NCBI RefSeq assembly: GCF_026339955.1
Contig: NZ_JAPEPW010000001.1
Coordinates: forward strand, 4,087,001 to 4,151,000
DNA length: 64,000 nucleotides
Reading direction: 5' to 3'
Source: Streptomyces sp. NBC_01549
Lineage (GTDB): Bacteria > Actinomycetota > Actinomycetes > Streptomycetales > Streptomycetaceae
The notes beneath the pieces are model-generated. The model worked only from the letters and a program-made list of their open reading frames with translations, was not told the DNA's origin and made no database searches. Shown piece after piece: positions 1 through 9,265 of this stretch (position 1 is the stretch's first letter; each line of letters begins with the position of its first letter). The position numbers and the translations under genes are program-made.

Positions 1-825
1 CTGCTTGACGGACGGATCCGTCCACTTGATCTTGTGCTGGCTCAGCTCGTCGTACTTCTCCGGGCCCGCCTGGGAGAGATACACGTTCTCGAACCAGTCG
101 GTGAGCGTCCACCCGTCGGCGCCGCCGACGGAGAACGGGGTGACACCGGAATCGTAGACCGTCTGCGCGGTGGTCAGCAGGTCCTGCCAGGTCCCGGGCT
201 CCTTCGCGCCCGCGTTCTCGAAGACCTTGGCGTTGTACCAGATCAGCGACTTGTTGGCGGCCTTGTAATACACGCCGTACTGCTTGCCGCCCACCTTGCC
301 GATGTCCTGCCAGCCCTGCGAGTAGTTCTTGGCGAGCTCGGCCAGGGCCTCGGGGCCCAGGGGCTTGGCCCACTTCTTGTCGACGGCCTGTTTGATGGCG
401 CCGGGCTGCGGGAGCAGCGCGACGTCCGGCGGCTGGCCGCCCGCGATCTTCGAACCGAGGAAGTTGATGATCGGGTCCTGGGCCGCCACGAAGGTCACCT
501 TCGCGCCGGTGCGCTTCTCGAACTCCGCGAGGACCTTCTTGAAGTTCTTTTGCTCGTCGCCGGTCCACACGGCGGCGACTTCGAGGCTCGCGCCGTCGAG
601 CTTGGGGAGAGTCACGGTGTCGCCGCTGCCACTGGGACTGCTCGTACCGCCGTTGTCTTTCTTGTCCTTGCCGCCGCCGCCACACGCGGTGAGGGCGAGG
701 GCGCCGACGACGAAGACGGCTGCGGCGGCCTGTGCGGCCCTGGGTGACCTGCGGTTCTGTGCGGCTCTGGGTGACCTGTGCGTCGAGTGATTGGGCGACC
801 TGTGCGTACGAAGAGCTCTGTCCAT
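1..825 (-). CDS. Sugar ABC transporter substrate-binding lipoprotein (3' end outside window)
   Basis: Extracellular solute-binding protein (family 1) that would deliver an oligosaccharide to an ABC importer from the outer face of the membrane. I read it on the minus strand from ATG at 825, with a purine-rich site (GGGGCAG) just upstream. The N-terminus is Arg-rich, followed by a hydrophobic stretch and the lipobox LTAC, so a lipid-anchored Cys is expected; a Gly/Lys/Asp linker follows. The mature part contains motifs typical of maltose/alpha-glucoside binders, for example WYNAKVFENAG and the WQDLLTTAQ region. The gene leaves the window at base 1 after 275 codons, so roughly the last third is missing. 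The leader has a short internal repeat (HRSPRAAQ, then RRSPRAAQ). Ligand unknown; permeases should lie beyond the left edge. Confidence 0.85.
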   Translation of the reverse strand, partial: MDRALRTHRSPNHSTHRSPRAAQNRRSPRAAQAAAAVFVVGALALTACGGGGKDKKDNGGTSSPSGSGDTVTLPKLDGASLEVAAVWTGDEQKNFKKVLAEFEKRTGAKVTFVAAQDPIINFLGSKIAGGQPPDVALLPQPGAIKQAVDKKWAKPLGPEALAELAKNYSQGWQDIGKVGGKQYGVYYKAANKSLIWYNAKVFENAGAKEPGTWQDLLTTAQTVYDSGVTPFSVGGADGWTLTDWFENVYLSQAGPEKYDELSQHKIKWTDPSVKQ

Positions 826-1063
826 CACTGCCCCGTTCTCGTTCCTCGTCGAACGTCCGGCGCTGTCCCGTGCGCTCTGGTCTACGCCGGGGCATCGAGG
901 GCGGCAAGAGCGCGTGCGCTGTCAAGTGGGTGATCGTGACTGGGTCGTGACGTGGGCGGCAGTGCAACGCGGTGCGAACTCTGTGCGGGGGCCGGTGGGG
1001 TGAGGAGACGGCGGTCGGTGGGACTGGGAGAAATGGAAGATACGAACGCCGGGTGATGGCCGG

Positions 1064-1885
1064 TCAGCCGGGCTGGGTGGAGTGGACCGTGCCGTCGAGG
1101 GGGCCGTCGGTGCGGGTGCCCTCGGTGACGGCGGCGTCGGTGAAGGCGCCGTCGGTGAGGACGGGCACGGTCGTACTCGCGTCCACCTCGACCGCGATCG
1201 CCACGTCGTCGGCGAAGCCGCTTCGGGCCAGTTCCAGGGCGGAGGAACAGGCGGCCACGGCGCCGGCCGCGTCAGGGGTCGCGGTGAAGGCGGCCCGTAC
1301 GGCGGCGGCCTCGGGCGACAGCGGTCCGGCAGCGCCCGTCGTCTGGAGCGCGGCGATGACCGCTCCGGCCCCCAGCAAGTCCTCCAGCCCGGGCCGCAGA
1401 CTGCCGTCCGGCCAGCGCTCGCCCGAGGCGATCACGGCGAGTGGCCGTTGCGGTGTTCCATAACCATGGAGGGCCAGCCACCGGCCGACGGCCGACGCGT
1501 TGCGCAGACAGCCCGCGACCACCGCCGATCCGCCCGCCGCCGCGGCGATGGCGGACCCGTTGGGCGAAGGCAGTACGAGCCGGGGGGTGAACGGGGCCCG
1601 CCGGAGCGCGGCGGGGGACAGCGACCAGGGAGAGTCCGGGGTCACCGCCCGCCGTCCGACCGCCAGTTCCGCGGCGTTGCTCCGGGCGAAGGCGGACGCC
1701 GACTCGTCCCGCCAGGCATAGGGGTGGACCCGGGTCCCCGCCTCGACGGCGACGCTCACCGAGGTGGTGAACGACAGCACGTCCACCACGACGAGACACG
1801 CGACACCGGCCGCGAGCCGCTCCGCCCCGGCGGCCCCCCATTCGAACCGGACTCCGTACTCCCGCTGCAGATACCAGTCGCTCAT
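1064..1885 (-). CDS. 2-phosphosulfolactate phosphatase (ComB) family protein
   Basis: A 273-residue cytoplasmic protein resembling the ComB/2-phosphosulfolactate phosphatase family. Supporting motifs are an early VVVDVLSFTTSV block, a central PSPNGSAIA block (the family Asn-Gly-Ser loop) and a GCLRNASAVGRWL segment. Archaeal ComB dephosphorylates phosphosulfolactate in coenzyme M synthesis, but Streptomyces does not make that cofactor. The physiological substrate here is therefore unknown and only the fold assignment is firm. Start is ATG at 1885 (MSDWYLQ); a longer open frame continues upstream but lacks family similarity. It lies 49 bp downstream of the FHA-FtsK gene on the same strand and may be co-transcribed with it. 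Confidence 0.75.
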   Translation of the reverse strand: MSDWYLQREYGVRFEWGAAGAERLAAGVACLVVVDVLSFTTSVSVAVEAGTRVHPYAWRDESASAFARSNAAELAVGRRAVTPDSPWSLSPAALRRAPFTPRLVLPSPNGSAIAAAAGGSAVVAGCLRNASAVGRWLALHGYGTPQRPLAVIASGERWPDGSLRPGLEDLLGAGAVIAALQTTGAAGPLSPEAAAVRAAFTATPDAAGAVAACSSALELARSGFADDVAIAVEVDASTTVPVLTDGAFTDAAVTEGTRTDGPLDGTVHSTQPG

Positions 1886-1934
1886 GAGGGCGGAGTCTCG
1901 CGCACGCTCGTTCGAAGTGCGCGCACGCCACGTC

Positions 1935-4900
1935 CTACAGCAACGACGGCACCTCCACCGCGGCCACCGACCTCGCCGCCCGCTCCAGCGCGCTGGCCAG
2001 CAGGGCCAGGTCCGTGGGTCCGTTGCCGAGTTCGCGGACGGGGCGGCGGGCCGGGGGGTCGCCCATGCGGTGCCATTCGAGGGGGACGACCGTGGGGCGG
2101 AGGGTGGCCGTGCGCGGGATACGGCCCGTGACCCGGCCGGCCTGGAAGGGCGTGAGGCGGCCGTCCGGGGTGGACAGGCGGCCACGGCCGGGGGCGGGTT
2201 CGTCCGCACCGGGGGACACCGGGTCGAGGGCGATGCGCAGGGAGGCGGCACGGCCCAGTTCGGTGCTCGCCGTGCGGCCGTCGTCCGCGGCGGCGGCCAC
2301 AAGGTGCACGCCGAGGCGGTCGCCCTCGCGGGCGACGGCCTCCAGAGCCCGTACGACCGAACCGGCCGCAGGCCGTCCCGGAGATCCCAGCGCGGGGGAG
2401 AGCAGCGCGTCCAGGTCGTCGATGATGACGACGAGACGGGCCAACGGGGGGCCCGGATCCGTGCGTTCGCGGGCAGCCGCCGGGCGTAGCCGCAGGGTCG
2501 AACTGGGGGGCGTGTCGAGGTCCGCGGCACCGGAGGAGGAGGGGGAGGTGGAGCCGGGCTTGGCTCCCGGGGCGGGTTTGGGTGTGCGCTGGGCCACCAT
2601 CCGGCCCGACACCTCGCCGCGCGTGTGCCACTCCGCGAACCCGAGCCGGCCCAGGAGCTCGGCCCGCCGCTTCAGCTCGGCGCTGAGGGACTGGGCGAAC
2701 TCCCGCATCCGTACGGGGTCGTTGGCGGTGAGGTGGGTGGTGACGTGGGGCAGGTCCGTACACACCCGCAGCCCCTCGGCCCCTTGGACGGTGCCGTGAC
2801 CCCCGGTGCTGTCCCGCCCGTCCATCAACACGATCCCGAGCCGGTCGGGGCGCTCCGCGGCGGCCAGAGACGCGGCGATCGCGCGGAGCAGCTCCGTACG
2901 ACCGCTGCCGGGCGGGCCCTCGATCAGCAGGTGCGGGCCCTCGGCGGGGAGGTCCACGGCGACCGGGCCGCGCGGGCCGGCGCCGAGGACGGCCCGGCCG
3001 CGGCCGCCGAGCGCCTCCGTGTCGTCCGCCGCGTCCGCCCAACGGGCCATGAGCGACGCCGGGGTGGCCCGGGCCAGTCCCAACTCGTCCAGCAGACGGG
3101 CCGCTTGAGGGAGCGGCGCGGACACACGCGCGTGGCGGTCGGCGTGTGTGCCGTCCGTGCGAAGGGGGGCGAGGGCGCGCGCGAAACGCTCCGCCCAGGC
3201 CGGTGACACCGCGTCCACCGCGGCGACCGTGCCGTGTCCCGCGGGCCCGCCGGATCCCACCCGCATCAGGCGCAGCGCCGTCGCCACGTCCCCGCTGAGC
3301 AGTGCGACCGCCCCGCACTCCCGGAACGCCGGTGACGCCGCGCAGGCCGCCTCGTACGTCTCCGTCACCGGGGACGAGGGCGACGCCGACGCGGTCTCGG
3401 CCAGACACACCACGTGGATCCCGGCCCGTGGGCCCTCGTGCGTCAGCCGCAGCACGGCCTCCCGCACATCGGCGCCTCCGGGATCCCCGTCCACGACGAG
3501 CACGGTGAAGGGCCCCTCGAAGTCCCGGTCCGCGCCCGTCGGACCCTCGTCGCGGGCCCAGGACGGGCGCCGCGCGCCGCCCCGCGCGTCCACGGGGGCG
3601 CGATCGGCCTTGTCGTACGTGCCCCGGGTGCCGCCCGTTTCCGGCAGGCGGTCCTCCACGCGGCGCAGGAGCTCGTCCGTGCGGGCCGTCGCCTGTTCAC
3701 GGTCGTAGGCGAGGAGGAGGCGGCAGTCCTGGCCGTGGGTGGGGCGCAGATGCGGGAGCCAGCCGAGCCAGGACCACTCGGTGGTGCGCTCCTCCACCGT
3801 GCGTGAGCGGTCCGCGCTGATCAGAACGATGTCGAGGGCGTCGGGGGAGTGCAGCGCGGCGAGCTGGGCGACCACCGAGCGGGCCAGCCCGGCCAGCCGG
3901 GTCCGCGGCCCCGCCAGGCCCAGCGAGCCGACCTCCCGCAGGCCCGCGGTCACCGGCACGGCGGGCACCAGGCCCGAACCGTCGGGCGCCGCCCGGTCGG
4001 CCGTGCCCAGCCGGACCGTCAGCGTCTCCGGGTGGCCCGGGCCGCGCTCCCACAGCCGCGGTCCCGGGCCCAGCGCGGTGAGCAGCAGCGTCGCGGGATC
4101 GGGCCAGCTCTCCGGAGCCTGCGTGGGTAGCGAGGCCGCCAGGAACTCCGCCGCCCCGTCGTCCCCGTCCGTGTCGTACGGATCCCCCGGTCCGGCGCCC
4201 GGCAGCTCGCCCCTGCCGCCGGTCAGCCGACGCGCCCACGCGCCGATTCCGCCTCGCCTGCGCACTTCCGGCGATATGTCGGTGCCCCGCGTGGGGGTGC
4301 CTTTGCGGGTGCCCGGCTCGGGGCGGGCCGAGGCGTGGGCGGTGGCGCCGCCTGCCGACGCGTTGGGGCCGGACGGCCGCGCGGGCCTGTTCTCGATGCG
4401 GGGCGCCCGGCCCTGCCCGGGCACGGCAGGGCCGTGCTCCTGCGCTTCGGGGACGCCGTCCGCGGCTCCCCACTCCGCCGCTCCGAAGCCGTGATGTGTG
4501 TCGCCGGCGGGCGGGACGGGCAGCGCTCCGGCACCGGAGGCGCCCCCTACGCGCGTGTGGGGCACGACAGGGGCGGAAGGGGCGGCGGAGGCGGCAGGAG
4601 CAGCGGAGGACGACGAGGGTCCGGGGTCGGCGGGCGGCTTCGGGCGGGTGGCTGTACCGGTGGCCGTGGTCACCCGGACGTGGCCCTCCCCGTCGGGCGT
4701 CGTGCCCAGCGGGTCCGTGCCGTCGGGCGGAGCCAGTCGCAGGGCGGACTCGCCGACGCGCAGGAGCGCGCCCTGCCCGAAGCGGACCGGGCGGGTGCCG
4801 ACGTGGGTGCCGTCCAGCGTCGTGCCGTTCGTGGAGCCCAGGTCGGTGACCGAGACGCGGCCCTCGGGGGTGACCGTGACAGCGCAGTGCAGGCGGGAGA

Positions 4901-5342
4901 CGTCGGGGTCGTCCAGCGGGACGTCCGCGTCGGCGGAGCGGCCGATGTCGATCCGGCCGCCGTGCAGCAGGTGGACGCCGCCCGCGTCGGGGCCCGCGAC
5001 GACATGGAGCTGGGCCGCGACCCCGTCCACGTCCGGACCGGGTTCGGCGGGACAGCCCAGGGACAGCACGGCGCCGTCGGTCAGTGGCGGCTCGCCCAGC
5101 GTGCAGCGCTGGCCGTCGAGGCGCTCCGCGCCCGCGTACAGCACGACGGGACCTCCGCCGAGCTCTCGGCCCCGGTCGTGCTGGCCCGCGCCCTCGCCGC
5201 CGACCGCCGAGGCCAGACCCGCCGCCACCGCGGCCAACGCCGTCCCGGCGGGAGCGGTGACCAGCACATCGCAGGCCGCGGCTCGCCCCCGCGGCTCCGA
5301 GGGCGAGCCCAGCGGGTCTACGACGGTCAGCCGGATCTGCAT
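1935..5342 (-). CDS. FHA domain-containing FtsK/SpoIIIE-type ATPase (EccC-like)
   Basis: A 1,135-residue protein starting at ATG 5342 (MQIRLTVVD) behind a GGAAGGGA ribosome site. The N-terminus (about residues 1-100) is ubiquitin-like. Residues about 115-205 form an FHA phosphothreonine-binding domain with the GRS...SRLH...STNGT signature. A disordered Pro/Ala-rich linker follows, then FtsK/SpoIIIE-type ATPase modules. A Walker A motif GPPGSGRTE sits near residue 804 and a Walker B-like LVVIIDDLD near 975. FHA plus FtsK modules are seen in actinobacterial ESX/WXG100-related ATPases; a secretion role is inference, as no EsxA-like genes are visible. Divergent from the two kinase genes across a 478-bp gap, so phospho-dependent control by those kinases is plausible but unproven. 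Confidence 0.85.
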   Translation of the reverse strand: MQIRLTVVDPLGSPSEPRGRAAACDVLVTAPAGTALAAVAAGLASAVGGEGAGQHDRGRELGGGPVVLYAGAERLDGQRCTLGEPPLTDGAVLSLGCPAEPGPDVDGVAAQLHVVAGPDAGGVHLLHGGRIDIGRSADADVPLDDPDVSRLHCAVTVTPEGRVSVTDLGSTNGTTLDGTHVGTRPVRFGQGALLRVGESALRLAPPDGTDPLGTTPDGEGHVRVTTATGTATRPKPPADPGPSSSSAAPAASAAPSAPVVPHTRVGGASGAGALPVPPAGDTHHGFGAAEWGAADGVPEAQEHGPAVPGQGRAPRIENRPARPSGPNASAGGATAHASARPEPGTRKGTPTRGTDISPEVRRRGGIGAWARRLTGGRGELPGAGPGDPYDTDGDDGAAEFLAASLPTQAPESWPDPATLLLTALGPGPRLWERGPGHPETLTVRLGTADRAAPDGSGLVPAVPVTAGLREVGSLGLAGPRTRLAGLARSVVAQLAALHSPDALDIVLISADRSRTVEERTTEWSWLGWLPHLRPTHGQDCRLLLAYDREQATARTDELLRRVEDRLPETGGTRGTYDKADRAPVDARGGARRPSWARDEGPTGADRDFEGPFTVLVVDGDPGGADVREAVLRLTHEGPRAGIHVVCLAETASASPSSPVTETYEAACAASPAFRECGAVALLSGDVATALRLMRVGSGGPAGHGTVAAVDAVSPAWAERFARALAPLRTDGTHADRHARVSAPLPQAARLLDELGLARATPASLMARWADAADDTEALGGRGRAVLGAGPRGPVAVDLPAEGPHLLIEGPPGSGRTELLRAIAASLAAAERPDRLGIVLMDGRDSTGGHGTVQGAEGLRVCTDLPHVTTHLTANDPVRMREFAQSLSAELKRRAELLGRLGFAEWHTRGEVSGRMVAQRTPKPAPGAKPGSTSPSSSGAADLDTPPSSTLRLRPAAARERTDPGPPLARLVVIIDDLDALLSPALGSPGRPAAGSVVRALEAVAREGDRLGVHLVAAAADDGRTASTELGRAASLRIALDPVSPGADEPAPGRGRLSTPDGRLTPFQAGRVTGRIPRTATLRPTVVPLEWHRMGDPPARRPVRELGNGPTDLALLASALERAARSVAAVEVPSLL

Positions 5343-5820
5343 CGCCGCCAGCGGTCCCTTCCGCGCAGGCGCCCGCGAGGAGGGCGAGGCTGCGCCGCGG
5401 TCCCCCACCGCAGAATCCCCCACCGCACACGGGCACGTCGGCCAGTACTGAAGGCATCCTCGCACCTGTCACTGACAACACGCCCGCCGCCCACCGGCAA
5501 GTGATCTTGATTGGTCGGCTCTGCCCGTAAAAGTGCCTGACCAGTGCCCGACCGGTGCCCGCTTGAGATCGGTCACGTCGCCCCCGCGGGCGCTGTCCGG
5601 CAACCAACCGCCGAATGCGAGCGTCTTTCCATCGAACATGTGCGGGGACGCGTACGTAAGCGCTTATGCGAAGCACAAGCGCTATGTGGGAAGTAGTGGG
5701 AAGCACACGCGGACGACAGCCCAGTGTCATGTACCTCGGCACTACAGTGGGGCGGAAACCGCCGCGGCACGCTGACAACGGCGGACGGACCAGGCAAGCA
5801 AGCAACAGGGAGCGCATGAC
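5343..5820. other. Divergent intergenic region between FHA-FtsK and pkaA
   Basis: A 478-bp gap that must carry promoters for both directions. I see no convincing gene. A pair of direct repeats, aagcgcttatg (5658-5668) and aagcgctatg (5677-5686), followed by a repeated gtgggaag/agtgggaag motif (5686-5704), is the only obvious structure. It could be a regulator-binding region for pkaA. Confidence 0.5.
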
Positions 5821-7611
5821 GTGCGGCCGGTAGGGAGCAAGTACCTCCTTGAGGAGCCGTTGGGGCGCGGCGCCACAGGCACTGTCTGGCGAGCCCGCCA
5901 GCGGGAAACCGCGGGCGCGGAGGCGGCCGTCGCGGGCCAGCCCGGTGAGACCGTGGCGATCAAGGTCCTGAAAGAGGAGCTCGCCAACGACCCGGACATC
6001 GTGATGCGGTTCCTGCGCGAGCGCTCCGTTCTGCTGCGCCTGACCCACCCGAACATCGTGCGGGTACGCGACCTCGTCGTCGAGGGTGACCTGCTCGCGC
6101 TGGTCATGGACCTGGTCGACGGCCCCGACCTGCACCGCTACCTCCGTGAGAACGGCCCGTTCTCCCCGGTCGCCGCCGCCCTCCTCACCGCCCAGGTCGC
6201 CGACGCGCTCGCCGCCAGCCATGCCGACGGCGTCGTACACCGCGACCTGAAGCCCGCGAACGTCCTGCTCAAGCAGGACGGCGGCCAGATGCACCCGATG
6301 CTCACCGACTTCGGCATCGCCCGGCTCGCCGACTCCCCGGGCCTCACCCGGACCCACGAGTTCGTCGGCACACCCGCCTATGTCGCGCCCGAGTCCGCGG
6401 AGGGGCGCCCGCAGACGTCCGCCGTCGACATCTACGGCGCGGGCATCCTGCTCTACGAGCTGGTCACCGGGCGTCCCCCGTTCGCCGGGGACTCGGCGCT
6501 CGAAGTGCTGCACCAGCACCTGAGCGCCGAGCCGCGCCGCCCCTCCACCGTCCCGGACCCCCTGTGGACCGTCATAGAGCGGTGCCTGCGCAAGAACCCG
6601 GACGAGCGGCCCAGCGCCGAGAACCTCGCCCGTGGACTGCGCACCGTCGCCCAGGGCATCGGTGTGCACGCCACCTCCGCGCAGATCGCCGCCGCGGAGG
6701 GCGTGGGCGCACTGCTCGCCCCCGACCCGACGCCGGCCGCGGTGCCGGGCGTGCCCGGTGCGGCCGACCCCACGCAGGTGCTGCCGCACAACGCCCCGGG
6801 GGCGTACGACCCGAACGGCGCGACCAGCGTCCTGCCGCACACCGGCGCCCCTGGTGCCGCCGACCCCACCGCCGTACTGCCGCACCGCGGCGCGGCCGAC
6901 CCGACCGCCGTCATGCCGCCGGTGCCCCAGCACCAGCCGGGCGGACAGTCGGGACAGCCCGGGCAGCCGGGGCAGGGCGAGGACCCGCACCCCTGGCAGA
7001 GCCAGCTGCGGGCGGCCCGCGACCGCAACGAACAGACCCAGGTCCAGTACCTCGACCCCGACCAGGACCCGCTGCGCCGCCGTCCCCAGCGACAGGTCGC
7101 GCGGCCCCAGCAACAGCAGCGCCCGCCGCAGGGACAGCAGCCGCCGCCCGGATACGGGTATCAGCAGCAACAGCCGCAGCAGTACGCGCAGCAGCAGCCC
7201 CAGCAGTACGCGCCCCAGCAACAGCAGCAACAGCAGCAGCAGCGCCAGCAGCGCCGCCAGCGACAGCAGCAGCCGCAGGGGTACGCACCCGCGCCCCAGC
7301 AGCCGCAGCCTCAGCGGTACGCGCCCCCGCCGCAGCAGCCCGAGGCGCCGGCGCCCCGGCAGTCGCGCGAGCCGCGGCAGCGCAGCGCCAACCCGATGAA
7401 GATCCCGGGACTCGGCTGCCTCAAGGGCTGCCTGTTCACGATCGTCATCCTGTTCGTCGCGGCGTGGCTGGTCTGGGAGTTCAGTCCCCTGCAGGGCTGG
7501 ATCGGGACCACCAAGAGCTTCTGGGGTGAGCTGCACGACGGGTTCACGTCCGTGACGAACTGGATCGGGGATCTCGGCGGAGGCTCTTCCGGCGACTCTT
7601 CCACCAACTAG
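5821..7611 (+). CDS. pkaA: Membrane-anchored Ser/Thr protein kinase (PkaA-like)
   Basis: A 596-residue eukaryotic-type Ser/Thr kinase that phosphorylates proteins on the cytoplasmic side. It starts at GTG 5821; the ATG at 5817 runs into a stop after five codons. The kinase domain (about residues 1-280) has the Gly loop (LGRGATGTVW), the VAIK lysine, the catalytic loop HRDLKPANVLL and the DFG of the activation segment. A long low-complexity Pro/Gln tract follows, including an uninterrupted Gln run near residue 475. A single transmembrane helix lies at about residues 538-558, with a short external tail. No PASTA domains are present, so it is not PknB-like. The neighbouring kinase and prfB match the pkaA-pkaB-prfB order I recall from S. 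coelicolor; the symbol rests on that synteny. Confidence 0.9.
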   Translation: MRPVGSKYLLEEPLGRGATGTVWRARQRETAGAEAAVAGQPGETVAIKVLKEELANDPDIVMRFLRERSVLLRLTHPNIVRVRDLVVEGDLLALVMDLVDGPDLHRYLRENGPFSPVAAALLTAQVADALAASHADGVVHRDLKPANVLLKQDGGQMHPMLTDFGIARLADSPGLTRTHEFVGTPAYVAPESAEGRPQTSAVDIYGAGILLYELVTGRPPFAGDSALEVLHQHLSAEPRRPSTVPDPLWTVIERCLRKNPDERPSAENLARGLRTVAQGIGVHATSAQIAAAEGVGALLAPDPTPAAVPGVPGAADPTQVLPHNAPGAYDPNGATSVLPHTGAPGAADPTAVLPHRGAADPTAVMPPVPQHQPGGQSGQPGQPGQGEDPHPWQSQLRAARDRNEQTQVQYLDPDQDPLRRRPQRQVARPQQQQRPPQGQQPPPGYGYQQQQPQQYAQQQPQQYAPQQQQQQQQQRQQRRQRQQQPQGYAPAPQQPQPQRYAPPPQQPEAPAPRQSREPRQRSANPMKIPGLGCLKGCLFTIVILFVAAWLVWEFSPLQGWIGTTKSFWGELHDGFTSVTNWIGDLGGGSSGDSSTN

Positions 7612-7746
7612 TTCCCTTAGTTCCTGTTAGCTCCCATGCGACTCTGGGGACTTGTCGACATCTGACGGGTGATTTCCGTCTCCGGAGTGAAGGTTGGCTC
7701 TTCGGACGCGTACTTTTAGCGACAACACGCGTCAGTAGGAGCAGTC

Positions 7747-8991
7747 TTGGCACGCAAGATCGGGAGCCGGTACACCGCCCATCAGATTCTGGGGCGGGGC
7801 AGTGCCGGCACGGTGTGGCTCGGTGAGGGACCTGAGGGGCCCGTCGCCATCAAGCTGCTGCGCGAGGACCTCGCGTCCGACCAGGAGCTCGTGGGCCGCT
7901 TCGTACAGGAGCGCACGGCCCTGCTCGGGCTCGATCACCCGCATGTCGTGGCGGTACGGGACCTCGTCGTCGACGGCAATGACCTCGCGCTCGTCATGGA
8001 TCTCGTACGGGGTACGGATCTGCGCACCCGGCTCGACCGGGAACGGCGGCTGGCGCCCGAGGCCGCTGTCGCGATCGTGGCCGACGTCGCCGACGGGCTG
8101 GCGGCGGCGCACGGGGCCGGGGTCGTGCACCGGGACGTGAAGCCGGAGAACGTGCTGCTCGACATGCAGGGCCCGCTGGGCCCGGGGGGCTCGCACCCCG
8201 CGCTGCTCACGGACTTCGGTGTGGCCAAACTCATCGACTCACCGCGACGGACCCGGGCCACGAAGATCATCGGCACGCCGGACTATCTCGCGCCCGAGAT
8301 CATCGAGGGGCTGCCGCCGCGGGCCGCCGTCGACATCTATGCCTTGGCGACCGTCCTGTACGAGCTTCTCGCCGGGTTCACGCCCTTCGGGGGCGGGCAT
8401 CCCGGTGCGGTACTGCGGCGGCACGTGACGGAGACCGTCGTACCTCTCCCCGGTATCCCCGAGGAGCTGTGGCAGCTGCTCGTGCAGTGCCTGGCCAAGG
8501 CGCCGGCGTCGCGGCTGCGGGCGTCCGAGCTGGGGGCGCGGCTGCGGGAGCAGCTGCCCCTGCTGGCCGGGATGCCGCCGCTGGACGTCGACGAACCGGA
8601 CGGGGAGTCGGCGGAGGACGCCCCCGAGGGCGGCGAGGCGCCGGCGGAGCCGACGGCGCCGGCGTCGCGGGTGCGGAGGGGGGCGGTGCCGTTGGTGCCG
8701 GGGGCCGCGCCGGACTCCAATCGGGACACGCACACGTCGATGAGGGTGCCGGGGCCGGACGAGCTGGCGGGTGGCGCGCGGGGGACGGCCCGGGCGCCGC
8801 GGGCGGCGGGGGCGCCTCGGCCGGGGTCGGCTCGGCACCGGGCGTCGGCGCGACGCCGCCGGATCACTCTGGGGGTGGCGGGGGTCGTTCTCGCCGCCGC
8901 GGTGGGGGTCGGTACGTGGCTGGCTACGTCGGGTGACGATGCGGGGGCGACTCCGCACGGCACGAAGAACTCGGCCCCGGCGTCCCCCTAG
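7747..8991 (+). CDS. pkaB: Membrane-anchored Ser/Thr protein kinase (PkaB-like)
   Basis: A 414-residue Ser/Thr kinase starting at TTG 7747 behind a TAGGAGCAG site. All kinase landmarks are present: LGRGSAGTVW, VAIKLL, HRDVKPENVLL and DFGVAKL, with an APE motif after the activation loop. The catalytic domain ends near residue 270. A charged Glu/Ala-rich linker follows, then one transmembrane helix near residues 375-395 (GVAGVVLAAAVGVGTW) and a short extracytoplasmic tail. It lies 135 bp downstream of pkaA and probably forms a kinase pair with it; cross-phosphorylation is plausible but cannot be seen from sequence. Similarity to pkaA over the kinase domain indicates an old tandem duplication. 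Confidence 0.9.
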   Translation: MARKIGSRYTAHQILGRGSAGTVWLGEGPEGPVAIKLLREDLASDQELVGRFVQERTALLGLDHPHVVAVRDLVVDGNDLALVMDLVRGTDLRTRLDRERRLAPEAAVAIVADVADGLAAAHGAGVVHRDVKPENVLLDMQGPLGPGGSHPALLTDFGVAKLIDSPRRTRATKIIGTPDYLAPEIIEGLPPRAAVDIYALATVLYELLAGFTPFGGGHPGAVLRRHVTETVVPLPGIPEELWQLLVQCLAKAPASRLRASELGARLREQLPLLAGMPPLDVDEPDGESAEDAPEGGEAPAEPTAPASRVRRGAVPLVPGAAPDSNRDTHTSMRVPGPDELAGGARGTARAPRAAGAPRPGSARHRASARRRRITLGVAGVVLAAAVGVGTWLATSGDDAGATPHGTKNSAPASP

Positions 8992-9036
8992 CCCCCATCC
9001 CGACCTGGGGCTCCGCCCCAGCCCCCGGGTGTGTTC

Positions 9037-9108
9037 TTCGCCCGCGGGCGGGTGGGGGCTGGTCGCGCAGTTCCCCGCGCCCCTGGGGGCCGGGCTGCGC
9101 CCGAGCCC
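9037..9108. repeat. 72-bp GC-rich direct repeat, copy 1
   Basis: First of two near-identical 72-bp copies in the pkaB-prfB gap, containing the core tggtcgcgcagttccccgcg. I recall this core as a widely dispersed intergenic element in Streptomyces genomes. Copy 2 is at 9122-9193 and differs at one clear position (cgcgcccc versus cgcggccc). Confidence 0.8.
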
Positions 9109-9121
9109 TGGGTGTTCGGTT

Positions 9122-9193
9122 TTCGCCCGCGGGCGGGTGGGGGCTGGTCGCGCAGTTCCCCGCGGCCCTGGGGGCCGGGCTGCGCCCGAGCCC
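9122..9193. repeat. 72-bp GC-rich direct repeat, copy 2
   Basis: Second copy of the repeat at 9037-9108, separated from it by 13 bp. The tandem arrangement lies just upstream of the prfB promoter region. Confidence 0.8.
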
Positions 9194-9265
9194 CCGGGGA
9201 GGCCTTGCGCTGCCCCCGTCGGACGAGGGGCGAGCCTCGCTTGCGGCAGCCGTTACGCTGGAGGC

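Noticed and set aside
876..891. DasR-like site upstream of the first binding-protein gene
   Set aside because: Only about 11 of 16 consensus positions match and the right half is poor; chance is likely at this GC content.
3697..7536. A 1,279-codon open frame on the minus strand across pkaA and the divergent gap
   Set aside because: It lies opposite clear kinase sequence, has runs of Leu/Arg/Gly typical of antisense high-GC frames, and crosses the promoter region.
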